A program made the position numbers and the translations under genes. A stretch of 13,033 bases of DNA, taken from Sphingomonas sanxanigenens. Its GTDB lineage: Bacteria > Pseudomonadota > Alphaproteobacteria > Sphingomonadales > Sphingomonadaceae. The notes under the pieces were generated by a model. That model saw nothing but the letters and a program-made list of their open reading frames with translations. It did no database searches and had not been told where the DNA came from. This document shows, one piece after another, positions 12,683 through 13,033 of this stretch (its first letter is position 1; each line of letters begins with the position of its first letter). The stretch lies in assembly GCA_003240855.1 (NCBI GenBank), contig QFNN01000084.1, positions 1 to 13,033 of the forward strand, written 5' to 3'.

Positions 12683-13033
12683 ATGACCGCAACCAAGCAG
12701 TGGACGGCGATCGTGCTCGCCGGGCAACGCCCGGGGCCGGACAGGCTGGCCGAGGCCTTTGGCGAGACATACAAGGCGCTGATCCGCGTGGGCGGCACGC
12801 CGATGATCGCGCATGTTGTCGATACCTTGCTGGGGGTGGAGGGCATCGCCCGCATCGTCATCCTCTCCCAGGCTCCCGATGTGCTGCGCCCGGCGCTGCC
12901 CGATGATCCGCGGATCGGCTATGCGCAGGCCGGCGCGGGCATATCGTCCAGCATTAAGACGCTTGCCGGCGGCGACGCCGCGCCCTGGCCGGTTTTCGTC
13001 ACCACCGCCGATCATCCGCTGCTGACGCGGGCG
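12683..13033 (+). CDS. MobA-like nucleotidyltransferase, N-terminal part (3' end outside window)
   Basis: The first 117 residues of a GT-A fold nucleotidyltransferase (NTP_transf_3 type) run off the right edge without a stop. The nucleotide-binding start VLAGQRPGPDRLA (11-23) is a variant of the usual LAGGxSxRMG signature. Lys31 in YKALIRVGGTPMI (30-42) is the conserved lysine, and Asp110 in TTADHPLL (107-114) is the expected metal-binding aspartate. Such enzymes activate a phosphorylated sugar, alcohol or cofactor with NTP; which one is unclear. True MobA is less likely because the loop lacks the GGxSxRMG form. The ATG at 12683 gives a normal N-terminus although its ribosome binding site is weak. 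It is divergent from the methyltransferase/kinase pair across 82 bases. Confidence 0.85.
   Translation, partial: MTATKQWTAIVLAGQRPGPDRLAEAFGETYKALIRVGGTPMIAHVVDTLLGVEGIARIVILSQAPDVLRPALPDDPRIGYAQAGAGISSSIKTLAGGDAAPWPVFVTTADHPLLTRA

Noticed and set aside
1..13033. CRISPR arrays, tRNA or rRNA genes, insertion sequences
   Set aside because: I saw no regularly spaced repeats, no tRNA-like cloverleaf sequence, no conserved rRNA segments and no transposase-like proteins with terminal inverted repeats.
12683..13033. Calling the right-edge gene true molybdenum cofactor guanylyltransferase MobA
   Set aside because: The nucleotide-binding loop is LAGQRPGPD rather than the MobA GGxSxRMG form, and no molybdenum-related gene is in view, so only the broad nucleotidyltransferase family is claimed.

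Overview
The window is high-GC DNA from an alphaproteobacterium, most likely a sphingomonad (Sphingomonas or a relative). Three things point there. One exported protein ends in a PEPxxWA-CTERM sorting tail. One intergenic spacer holds a large inverted repeat built on the GGGCTTCGACA..TCAGCCCGAA core that I know as common in sphingomonad genomes. The succinate dehydrogenase anchor subunits are of alphaproteobacterial type. The host assignment comes from family knowledge, not from a database search.

Left part (1-3036). The 3' end of an acyl-CoA dehydrogenase gene runs in from the left edge. It is followed by a lone phenylalanine 4-hydroxylase (phhA). Next comes a small, visibly less GC-rich island with two overlapping genes: a 271-residue protein with a C-terminal DNA/RNA non-specific endonuclease (His-Me finger) domain, and a 139-residue acidic protein resembling the YezG/DUF600 immunity family. 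Together they look like a polymorphic-toxin and immunity pair. This is the most unusual system in the window.

Middle part (3037-8970). On the minus strand, a soluble globin-coupled methyl-accepting chemotaxis protein is followed by an inverted-repeat element and then a coupled pair, a short-chain dehydrogenase and prmA (ribosomal protein L11 methyltransferase), which overlap by 11 bases. Divergent from the chemoreceptor is sdhC-sdhD-sdhA, tightly overlapped, encoding the two membrane anchors and the flavoprotein of respiratory complex II. The iron-sulfur subunit gene sdhB is not next to them: sdhA ends at a GNRA-loop hairpin and meets an unrelated convergent gene.

Right part (8972-13033). 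This holds an unrecognised minus-strand gene and a 308-base divergent spacer with a perfect 12-bp palindrome that overlaps a CtrA-like motif. Then come the PEPxxWA-CTERM exported protein with a strong terminator, a 45-codon remnant of the C-terminus of a CreD-like inner-membrane protein, and a small secreted protein with a Trp/Gly-rich tail. Finally there is a minus-strand pair, an isoprenylcysteine-methyltransferase-like membrane protein and a thymidylate-kinase-like P-loop protein overlapping by 1 base, divergent from a MobA-like nucleotidyltransferase cut by the right edge. These last three may belong to one lipid or glycan modification locus continuing beyond the window; that is inference. 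I see no tRNA, rRNA, CRISPR array or insertion sequence.
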